NCBI RefSeq assembly: GCF_042662225.1
Contig: NZ_JBHSYQ010000015.1
Location: 434,001-498,000 of the forward strand
Length of the DNA: 64,000 nt
Reading direction: 5' to 3'
Origin: Nibribacter roseus
Lineage (GTDB): Bacteria; Bacteroidota; Bacteroidia; Cytophagales; Hymenobacteraceae
Below, piece by piece: positions 34,414-41,677 of the stretch. Under the pieces are notes generated by a model, which was not told the origin of the DNA, did not search any database, and saw nothing but the letters and a program-made list of their open reading frames with translations. Within the stretch, counting starts at the first letter, position 1; each line of letters begins with the position of its first letter. A program made the translations under genes and the position numbers.

Positions 34414-36297
34414 CTACTTATTCTGAAGCAGGAACACATGCGCGCTCATGGGAGCAAGTGTGATGCTGGTTTTTACAGCAGGCTGGAAGAACAGTGGCGG
34501 CATATCCGTCAGCAAATCCTGAAGAATAAACGTGCCTTTGCCGTCAAGACCCATAGCTGCCAGGGCAGCCGGTGGTAAGGTAAGGCCATAGTTGGCGGTT
34601 TCACGGTTAAAGTTCACCAGCACCAATGCCCGCTCGTTCTCCGTATACCTTAGGTAGGCATACACGCCCGCCGGAGCAGAGCCTTCCTGTGCGGTGAGGG
34701 CATAGAATTTTCCTTTCCGAATGGAATTACGGCTCAGGCTGATATTAAGCAATTTGCTGTAAAATTCACGTAACCGCTGCTGGTCTTCATTCAGCTTTCC
34801 GCCATCAAATTTGCCGTCGTTCATCCAGGCTTGGTGCGCCGGAACACCCCAGTAGTCAAAGATGGTGGTTCGCCCGTCTTCTCCTTGGAAACCTTCGTGG
34901 CCTTTGCCGGGTTCGCCTACTTCCTGACTAAAGTAAATGAGAATTGGACCGGTACCAAGGGTGGCGCTCACGGTCATGGCTGGCACAGCGGCCCAAGGAG
35001 TGCCGGCAAATTCCTGTGAAGCAACGCGCTGTTCATCATGATTCTCCAGAAACCGGAGCATGTGGTTGGAGATGCCGCGGCTTTCCTGGTGCCAAACTTT
35101 GGTGATTTCAGCGGTATTGCCCTGTCCTCTGTTTTCCATTAGGCGGCGCAGGGCATCATACAAACCTACTTTGTCATAGAGGTAATCAAAGCGGCCAGTG
35201 TGGATGTAATTGTTGTACTCGGCGGGGTTGTATATTTCGGCAATGAACACCAGGTTTGGGTACTTTTCCTTTACCTGCGGTATAACCCAAGCCCAGAACT
35301 CCACCGGTACCATTTCAGCCATGTCGCACCGGAAGCCATCCACGCCTTTGCCTGCCCAGTATAACAGAATGTCGCGCATCTTCAACCAGGTATCTGGAGT
35401 AGGTGAGAAGTGCTTGGTACGGTTGTTCTGGATGTCTACTCCGTAATTCAGCTTTACCGTCTCAAACCAGTCGTTCTCACTTGGCGTAGCGCTGAAGACA
35501 TCATTACCAGTTACCTTGGCCGGTGTTTCATCAAACTTGCTGTTCTCATTGGGACCTCGGTGCTTATCGCTCAACGGATTGTAAGTGACCGGAACTTGTA
35601 AGGTTTGGCCGGGTATGTAATAAAAGTTATTGTTAGGCTTGAATGAAACCGTTTTATCGTCTTGATTGCCAAAGTCTTCTATACTCGAAGGTTTGGCATC
35701 TGATTGATAGTAACGGGCTACATGATTAGGCACAAAGTCAATAAGAACCTTTAAGTCATTAGTGTGTGTGCGCTGAACCAAAGCCTCAAACTCTGCCATT
35801 CTTTTTCGCACGTCTACGGCCAGGTCTGGGTTCACGTCATAGTAATCTTTGATGGCATACGGTGAACCAGCCCGTCCTTTCACCACGTCGGCATCGTCTA
35901 AGTGAATTCCGAATTTTGAGTAGTCCGTCATGGTGGCGTGTTCAATGATACCAGTGTACCACACGTGCGTTACCCCTAGCTTTTTGATTTCCTGCAGCGC
36001 CTTGTCCGTGATGTCATTGAACTTGCCCACACCGTTTTCCTCTAGGGTGCCGTAGGTTTTGTTCTGCGTTTTCTTGTTCCCGAACAGGCGGGTCATCATC
36101 TGGTAAATGACGAACTTGTTGTCCTGTGGTTCTTCCTCGGTGGTGTTGGGGTCTGGCGCAGTAGTGGTCATAACGGTAGCCGAATTAGAGGTGGGCTGGC
36201 TGTCGGTTTGGCTAGGCGCAGTGGAGGTACAGGCACTGGCCAAGACAGCAAGCAACGCAAAGGAAAACGAGAGGCTGGAAGACTTTGTTTGTAGCAT
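34414..36297 (-). CDS. Lipoprotein GH13 alpha-amylase (SusG-like position)
   Basis: From ATG 36297 this is a 627-residue lipoprotein with signal ending in lipobox LASAC, then a Thr/Ser/Asp-rich linker (QTDSQPTSNSATVMTTTAPD). The catalytic domain begins FVIYQMMTRLFGNKKTQNK and includes the GH13 regions DFVPNHVARYY, GVDGFRCDMAEMVP (nucleophile Asp), NLVFIAEIYNP (Glu) and LRFLENHDEQR (Asp). An atypically long insertion sits between the first conserved regions. Lipid anchoring suggests either the inner leaflet of the outer membrane or the surface, as for SusG; the +2 residue Thr does not decide. Frame continues upstream to 36432, but that would bury the signal peptide. Confidence 0.9.
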   Translation of the reverse strand: MLQTKSSSLSFSFALLAVLASACTSTAPSQTDSQPTSNSATVMTTTAPDPNTTEEEPQDNKFVIYQMMTRLFGNKKTQNKTYGTLEENGVGKFNDITDKALQEIKKLGVTHVWYTGIIEHATMTDYSKFGIHLDDADVVKGRAGSPYAIKDYYDVNPDLAVDVRKRMAEFEALVQRTHTNDLKVLIDFVPNHVARYYQSDAKPSSIEDFGNQDDKTVSFKPNNNFYYIPGQTLQVPVTYNPLSDKHRGPNENSKFDETPAKVTGNDVFSATPSENDWFETVKLNYGVDIQNNRTKHFSPTPDTWLKMRDILLYWAGKGVDGFRCDMAEMVPVEFWAWVIPQVKEKYPNLVFIAEIYNPAEYNNYIHTGRFDYLYDKVGLYDALRRLMENRGQGNTAEITKVWHQESRGISNHMLRFLENHDEQRVASQEFAGTPWAAVPAMTVSATLGTGPILIYFSQEVGEPGKGHEGFQGEDGRTTIFDYWGVPAHQAWMNDGKFDGGKLNEDQQRLREFYSKLLNISLSRNSIRKGKFYALTAQEGSAPAGVYAYLRYTENERALVLVNFNRETANYGLTLPPAALAAMGLDGKGTFILQDLLTDMPPLFFQPAVKTSITLAPMSAHVFLLQNK

Positions 36298-36360
36298 GAT
36301 TTGTGTCTTTCGTATCAAGTAGCACCTATCTATGGTAGAGTTATGTGCTGTATATATAAA

Positions 36361-36444
36361 TTTCTGGCGCAAGCGTCCGCTTGTGTCCGCACGCCTTGTG
36401 AATCTGAAACACTTGAGGACACAAGCGGACACTTACGCCAGAAA
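36361..36444. repeat. 28-bp imperfect inverted repeat upstream of the lipoprotein amylase
   Basis: The left arm (36361-36388) and right arm (36417-36444) match as inverse complements at 26 of 28 positions, around a 28-nt loop. Core of the arms: CCGCTTGTGTCC and GGACACAAGCGG. It lies 64 bp upstream of the gene start and looks like a second, unrelated repeat family; its position could also affect the transcript leader. Confidence 0.8.
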
Positions 36445-36450
36445 AATTGG

Positions 36451-36488
36451 TGTTTTGGACTTGCTTTCTGAAAAACAGCCCTAAAACA
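36451..36488. repeat. Short palindromic repeat copy 11
   Basis: TGTTTTGGACTTG and CAGCCCTAAAACA around CTTTCTGAAAAA, 6 bp from the larger inverted repeat and downstream of the GH65 stop (36521). Confidence 0.65.
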
Positions 36489-36520
36489 CGGAGGCAGAAT
36501 GTCTTACCGTGGGAGTGGCT

Positions 36521-38839
36521 CTACACCAACTGGTGCGCAAATTCTCCTTTGGCATTGGCCTCAATGGTTTGCGGTTGCCCGAACACATTCAAGGTAATGG
36601 CGTTGGTATGTTGGTTCTCGATTTGAACGTTTTCTTTCGTCACCTTGATGTTGAGCAAGTGGCCTCTGAAGCGGATTTTAAATGAATAAGAACTCCAGCC
36701 GGCGGGGATGAACGGATTGAAGTGCAGCTGGTTATCACGCACCCGCATTCCTCCAAACCCTTGAACCACGCTCATCCAGGTGCCGGCCATACTGGTGATG
36801 TGGCAACCGTCTTCGGTGTCGTTATTGTAGTCGTCCAGGTCCAAGCGGGCGGTGCGGAGATAGAACTCATACGCCCGTTCCTCATCCCCTAATTTTGCTG
36901 CCAGAATAGAGTGCACACACGGCGAGAGAGAGGACTCATGTACCGTTCTCGGCTCATAGAAATCATAGTTTCTCCGGATGGTGTCTAGGTCATAGCGGTC
37001 CTCAAACAGGTAAATGCCTTGCAGCACATCCGCCTGCTTGATGAACACCGAACGAAGAATTCGGTCCCATGACCATTTCTGGTTTAACGGCCGCTCACTC
37101 TCCGGCAGGTCTTTTACCAGTGTTTGCTCTTTGTCTAAGAAGCCATCTTGTTGCAGGAAAATACCCAGTTCTTTATCCTCAGGGTAGTACATATGGTCAA
37201 TCACGTGCTGCCACTGACCTGTTTCCTTTTCAACCTGAAGGTTTAGCTTTTGCACCAGTTCCTGGTACCGCTCCGGCCAATTAGCCTGCACGTGCTGCAG
37301 GGCTTTGATCGTGTATTCCAGCGTCCAAGTGGCAATGGTGCTGGTGTACCAGTTGTTATTTACGTTGTTCTCGTACTCATTAGGACCGGTAACGCCCAGC
37401 ATCACGTACTGATTTTTAGCCGCTGACCAATTCACTCGTTGCGCCCAGAAACGGGAAATGCCCACCAGCACTTCTATGCCATATTCCTGCAGATAGCTAT
37501 CGTCACCGGTATAGCGGATGTAGTCATGAATGGCGTGGGCGATAGCGCCGTTGCGGTGAATTTCCTCAAAGGTTATTTCCCACTCGTTGTGGCACTCTTC
37601 ACCGTTCATGGTCACCATTGGGTACAAGGCCGCGCCGCCGGTAAAGCCCAGCTTTTCAGCATTCTCAATGGCCTTTTGCAGGTGCTTGTAGCGGTAAATG
37701 AGCAGGTTGCGGGGTATTTGCGGATCTGCGGTCGCCAAGTAGAACGGCAAACAATAAGCTTCCGTGTCCCAGTACGTAGTTCCGCCGTATTTCTCACCGG
37801 TAAAGCCTTTAGGGCCAATGTTCAGGCGCTCGTCTTCGCCGGTGTAGGTTTGGTTTAGTTGGAAGATGTTGAAACGGATACCTTGCTGCGCGGCGGCATC
37901 GCCTTCAATGACAATATCACTTTCTTCCCACTTGGCTGCCCAGGCTTGTGCTTGTTGCTGCAGCATCTGCTCAAAACCTTTTTGGGCGGCGGCGGCTACT
38001 ACTTTTTTTGTATTGGCCAACAAATCTTCTTTTGCATGGTTCTGTGAAGACAGGTTGGCGGCGTACTTGTATAGCACCGTTTCCTGATCTTGCTCTACTG
38101 CCAAATCAAATGTAGAGGCAATGTACTTAGCCTTTTGAGTAGGTTTTGCTTTTACCTCTACTGGCTGACCATTTTGCGTGACTACAATTTTTTGCCCCGT
38201 GCAGACATGGAAAAATGTCTTTTTGGTTTCGGCCACTACATACCCCTCTGTAGCTAACGCCTCCTGATGCACTTCATTCCAGAACTTCTCATTATAGTTA
38301 GAGTCGGCGTTTTTGATATCGGCGTCAATGTAAGGAGTGAGGGTAAGGGTACCGCTGAAGTTGATAGGGGTGATGCTGTATTGGATAACACCCACTTCAT
38401 CATCTACAATGCTGGTAAACCTTTTAGACTTCACGCGCACCTGCTGTCCGGTTGGCAGTAAGGCGGTATAAGTTCGTTCCAGCCACCCTTCGCGCATGTT
38501 CAATTCCCGGCGGAAGTCCAGGACCTGGCACTTGTGCAAGTCTAGTGTTTCGCCTTCAACTTTCACGTCAATCCCGATCCAGTTGGCGGCGTTGAGTACT
38601 TTGGCGAAATATTCTGGATAGCCGTTTTTCCACCAGCCCACGCGGGTTTTGTCTGGGTAATAAACTCCGGCCACGTAATTTCCTTGCAGGGTTTCGCCTG
38701 AAAATGCCTCTTCAAAGTTGGCACGCTGGCCCATGCGGCCGTTGCCCAAGCTGAACACACTTTCTGATATTTGGTTGTATTTCGGATGGAAGCCTTCTTC
38801 AATGATAGACCACTCATCTACGGTCAGGTATTGTTTCAT
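36521..38839 (-). CDS. GH65 maltose phosphorylase
   Basis: Cytoplasmic enzyme converting maltose and phosphate to glucose and beta-glucose-1-phosphate. The 772-residue, signal-free protein matches GH65 length and order: an N-terminal super-sandwich (VDEWSIIEEGFHPKYNQISES), an (alpha/alpha)6 barrel with phosphate/sugar-binding motifs (GTTYWDTEAYCLPFYL), the catalytic acid Glu in GEECHNEWEITFEEIHRNGA, and YEPRTVHESSLSPCVHSI, then a C-terminal domain. The next gene in the same direction, beta-phosphoglucomutase, consumes its product, which favours maltose phosphorylase over trehalose or kojibiose phosphorylase. Separated from pgmB by about 100 bp with a repeat. Confidence 0.93.
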   Translation of the reverse strand: MKQYLTVDEWSIIEEGFHPKYNQISESVFSLGNGRMGQRANFEEAFSGETLQGNYVAGVYYPDKTRVGWWKNGYPEYFAKVLNAANWIGIDVKVEGETLDLHKCQVLDFRRELNMREGWLERTYTALLPTGQQVRVKSKRFTSIVDDEVGVIQYSITPINFSGTLTLTPYIDADIKNADSNYNEKFWNEVHQEALATEGYVVAETKKTFFHVCTGQKIVVTQNGQPVEVKAKPTQKAKYIASTFDLAVEQDQETVLYKYAANLSSQNHAKEDLLANTKKVVAAAAQKGFEQMLQQQAQAWAAKWEESDIVIEGDAAAQQGIRFNIFQLNQTYTGEDERLNIGPKGFTGEKYGGTTYWDTEAYCLPFYLATADPQIPRNLLIYRYKHLQKAIENAEKLGFTGGAALYPMVTMNGEECHNEWEITFEEIHRNGAIAHAIHDYIRYTGDDSYLQEYGIEVLVGISRFWAQRVNWSAAKNQYVMLGVTGPNEYENNVNNNWYTSTIATWTLEYTIKALQHVQANWPERYQELVQKLNLQVEKETGQWQHVIDHMYYPEDKELGIFLQQDGFLDKEQTLVKDLPESERPLNQKWSWDRILRSVFIKQADVLQGIYLFEDRYDLDTIRRNYDFYEPRTVHESSLSPCVHSILAAKLGDEERAYEFYLRTARLDLDDYNNDTEDGCHITSMAGTWMSVVQGFGGMRVRDNQLHFNPFIPAGWSSYSFKIRFRGHLLNIKVTKENVQIENQHTNAITLNVFGQPQTIEANAKGEFAHQLV

Positions 38840-38898
38840 TTTTTAGCTATTAGAAGCTAGATATTAGTATCTAGATTTTTTCAATTAATACACTCTCT

Positions 38899-38937
38899 GG
38901 TTTTGGGCTGTTTTCTGAAAAAGAGGTGAAAAACGCC
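38899..38937. repeat. Short palindromic repeat copy 12
   Basis: GGTTTTGGGCTG and GAGGTGAAAAACGCC around TTTTCTGAAAAA, 4 bp past the pgmB stop. The ends are GG..CC rather than CTG..CAG. Confidence 0.5.
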
Positions 38938-38940
38938 TGA

Positions 38941-39600
38941 CTAGATTTGTTCCAATTCTTTCAGGCGCGAGATGCTCATCTCCGTCAGGTCCTTTACCAC
39001 CACATCCGCCTGAGAAAGCACGTCTGGCTGACCTACCCCTACGCAACGCATGCCACCGTTTTTGGCAGCTTCTACACCGGCCACGGCATCTTCAAAAACC
39101 AAACATTCCTGCGGCTGCACACCCAATGCTTCAGCGCCTTTTAAGAATACTTCTGGGTCTGGTTTCCCGTTTACCACGTGCCTGCCGTCAATAATGGCAT
39201 CAAAGTAGGGCAGAAGCTCTGTGCGTTCCAGAATGAGTTGGGCGTTTTTGCTGGCAGATCCTAAGGCTATTTTATATCCTTCTGCTTTCAAAGCTTTCAG
39301 GAAATCAACTACGCCGGGAAGTATCTCCTCTGGGGTCATTTTAGCCACATCCTCCAGATACTCTTTGTTCTTTTGCTCACAAAGGGCCAGCATCTGCTCT
39401 TGCGCCATGGTTTTGCCGCCAATCTCCAGTATGATCTCCAGTGATCTTACCCGGCTGACGCCCTTCAAGCGTTCGTTATCGTGCTCGGTAAATTCAATCC
39501 CCATCGTTTGGGCCAGTTGATGCCACGCTTTAAAATGGTAAACCGCCGTGTCTACCAGTACTCCGTCTAAATCGAAAAGGCATGCTTTGATTGTGCTCAT
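38941..39600 (-). CDS. pgmB: Beta-phosphoglucomutase
   Basis: Isomerises beta-glucose-1-phosphate to glucose-6-phosphate. HAD-superfamily protein of 219 residues with the nucleophile motif LFDLDGVLVDT (Asp at 10 and 12), cap-domain residues (YHFKAWHQLAQTMGIEFTEHD, KGVSRVRSLEIIL), the GSASKNA motif II, and ECLVFEDAVAGVEAAKNGGM motif IV. These match beta-PGM rather than generic HAD phosphatases. It precedes the GH65 gene on the same strand, giving a two-step maltose phosphorolysis module that saves one ATP per maltose. The gap to the next gene holds a repeat copy. Confidence 0.93.
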   Translation of the reverse strand: MSTIKACLFDLDGVLVDTAVYHFKAWHQLAQTMGIEFTEHDNERLKGVSRVRSLEIILEIGGKTMAQEQMLALCEQKNKEYLEDVAKMTPEEILPGVVDFLKALKAEGYKIALGSASKNAQLILERTELLPYFDAIIDGRHVVNGKPDPEVFLKGAEALGVQPQECLVFEDAVAGVEAAKNGGMRCVGVGQPDVLSQADVVVKDLTEMSISRLKELEQI

Positions 39601-39606
39601 ATGGTT

Positions 39607-39647
39607 GTGTTTTTCCGCTGTTTTTGCGAAATCAGGTTCAAAATAGG
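39607..39647. repeat. Short palindromic repeat copy 13 (degenerate)
   Basis: GTGTTTTTCCGCTG and CAGGTTCAAAATAGG around TTTTTGCGAAAT, filling the gap between the cyclomaltodextrinase-like stop and pgmB. Confidence 0.5.
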
Positions 39648-41540
39648 TTACTTCTGCAGCTCCAATACCAGCGCAGTTTTAGCCGGTATTTTTATGCTGT
39701 TTAGGCTGTTAATGATTTGATCTGTTAAGACATTTCGTGCTTTGGTGAAGTCTTGTAGACGCTCCGCATACCGTTCCGTTTTCAGGTCTGTTTCTTTCTC
39801 GTTGCTGTTGGTGGCCACCATAATGGTCTTGGTTTGGTCGTGCCGGAAGTACACGTATATACCTTCCTGCGGCACAAACTGCGTTAGTTTTCCTGAATGC
39901 AGCGCAGGCGTGTTCTTGCGGTAGTTCGCCAGTTTCTTGACAAAATCAAAGGCCTCGTTTTCACGCTCTGTACGACCTGCGGCGGTGAATTTATTATCCT
40001 TGTCTCCCGGGAAGCCGCCCGGGAAATCTTTGCGCACCTCGGCGTCTGACGGGTCTTTGAAATTCTTCATGAGAATCTCAGTGCCGTAGTAGAGGGAGGG
40101 AATCCCGCGGGTGGTCAGGAGCCAGGTGAGGCCAATCTTATACTTGTCAAAGTCTTCGCCGATGACGGAGAAGTAACGGTTCATGTCGTGGTTGTCCAGG
40201 AAGTTCACCAGTTTCATGGGGTCTTCATACACGAAATCCTGAGCCAGCACCTGATGCACTTTGCTTACGCCTTCATCCCAACCAAACTTCTGGTTCAGGG
40301 CATCGTTCATGGCCGTCCAAAGCACAAAATCCAAAGTGCCGGGCTGGTTGCTCTTGTAAGGTACATTCAGATTGTTGCGCACGAAATAGGCCTGCGAGGG
40401 AACGTTGTTCACCCATGATTCCCCGAAAATGTGGATGTTAGGGTATTCGTTCAGTAGCGCCTGGTTGCAGCGGTTGATGAACTCCAGTTCATTGTACATG
40501 TAGGTGTCAATGCGCCAGGCGTCAATGCCGAAGTACTCTACCGTCCACAGGGCGTGCTGAATCAGGAATTTTGCCACAAACGGATTGTCATGGTTCAGGT
40601 CGGGCATGTGGGGCACGAACCAGCCGTTCATCATGACATAAATGTCTTTCTGTGCGGCATGCGGGTCCATTATTGCCTGGAACTTATGCGAGGTGTTGGT
40701 GTAGGACGGCCACTGGTGCACCCAATCTTTGGAAGGCATGTCTTTAATAAACCAATGGTTGATTCCCACATGATTGTACACGGCATCCTGCACTATTTTC
40801 AAGCCTCGGGCGTGAGCCGCCTCAATCAGTTTCTTGTAAGCCTCGTTTCCGCCTAACCGACGGTCAACGTTGTAATGATCAGTGAAGGCATAGCCGTGGT
40901 AGGCGCTGCGCATGGCTCCGCCTTCGTCGGTGAGGGGCTGGTTGTTTTCAATGACTGGGTTGAGCCAAAGCGCCGTTACCCCTAACTCCTGAAAGTAATC
41001 TAGTTGGTTCTGAATGCCCTGAATATCTCCGCCGTGCCGGTAAAACGGATTGCTACGGTCAGCATTTGGATCGGCCATGTCTTTGAACTTGTCGTTCTTC
41101 GGATCAGCATTGGCGAAACGGTCGGGCAGTACCAAATAAATGAAGTCTGAGGCATCTACGCCTTGGGCTTTGGTTTCCTGGGTACGCGCCTTCAGTTCGT
41201 ATTTATAATCCAGCTTCTTTCGGCCATTTTTCCCCCTGATGGTGAAGGAACCGGGTTTGGTGTCGGGGGCAATGCTCAGGTCCAGAAAAGCATAATTAAG
41301 GTTCTCTACCTTGTGTTCTTTCACCATGGACACGCCAGGGTAATCTACCGAGTAAGAATAAGCTCCCGCGTTAGGGCCATACACCAACAACTGCAGGTTC
41401 TGGTCTTTCATGCCCACCCACCAGAATGTAGGGTTTACTCTGGTTACCGCATCTTTTACCTTTTGCGCCGACCCCTGAAAGGCAATCGCCCAAAAGCATA
41501 GAAACAGGAAAAGTTTGTTTATTGTCTGTTGTCTCATCAT
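39648..41540 (-). CDS. Periplasmic GH13 cyclomaltodextrinase/neopullulanase-like enzyme
   Basis: The 630-residue protein has a signal peptide (MMRQQTINKLFLFLCFWAIAF, cleavage near GSAQK). An N-terminal Cyc-maltodext_N immunoglobulin-like domain (about 30-120, VNPTFWWVGMKDQNLQLLVYG) precedes a GH13 barrel with YLVLPDRFANADPKND, QDAVYNHVGINHWFI, the nucleophile motif GIDAWRIDTYMYNE, HIFGESW (Glu) and VNFLDNHDMNRYF (Asp). A C-terminal domain ends KTALVLELQK. It probably opens cyclodextrins or debranched maltooligosaccharides in the periplasm (SusA-like role). Same strand as pgmB and GH65; 47 bp separate it from pgmB. Confidence 0.93.
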   Translation of the reverse strand: MMRQQTINKLFLFLCFWAIAFQGSAQKVKDAVTRVNPTFWWVGMKDQNLQLLVYGPNAGAYSYSVDYPGVSMVKEHKVENLNYAFLDLSIAPDTKPGSFTIRGKNGRKKLDYKYELKARTQETKAQGVDASDFIYLVLPDRFANADPKNDKFKDMADPNADRSNPFYRHGGDIQGIQNQLDYFQELGVTALWLNPVIENNQPLTDEGGAMRSAYHGYAFTDHYNVDRRLGGNEAYKKLIEAAHARGLKIVQDAVYNHVGINHWFIKDMPSKDWVHQWPSYTNTSHKFQAIMDPHAAQKDIYVMMNGWFVPHMPDLNHDNPFVAKFLIQHALWTVEYFGIDAWRIDTYMYNELEFINRCNQALLNEYPNIHIFGESWVNNVPSQAYFVRNNLNVPYKSNQPGTLDFVLWTAMNDALNQKFGWDEGVSKVHQVLAQDFVYEDPMKLVNFLDNHDMNRYFSVIGEDFDKYKIGLTWLLTTRGIPSLYYGTEILMKNFKDPSDAEVRKDFPGGFPGDKDNKFTAAGRTERENEAFDFVKKLANYRKNTPALHSGKLTQFVPQEGIYVYFRHDQTKTIMVATNSNEKETDLKTERYAERLQDFTKARNVLTDQIINSLNSIKIPAKTALVLELQK

Positions 41541-41632
41541 TTTCCTTTTATCTGGTCTGGTAGAGGAAGTTAAAATTGGTTCCTCTTTTTGATTCCTGTG
41601 CCAATGCTTTTTGTTTCAGCTCTGTACAGGCT

Positions 41633-41668
41633 GTTTTGGGCCTCATTTTTCAAAAACAGGCCCAAAAC
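41633..41668. repeat. Short palindromic repeat copy 14
   Basis: GTTTTGGGCCT and AGGCCCAAAAC form a perfect 11-bp stem around CATTTTTCAAAAAC, 9 bp beyond the stop of the 900-residue lipoprotein gene. Confidence 0.75.
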
Positions 41669-41677
41669 GTCATTCAG

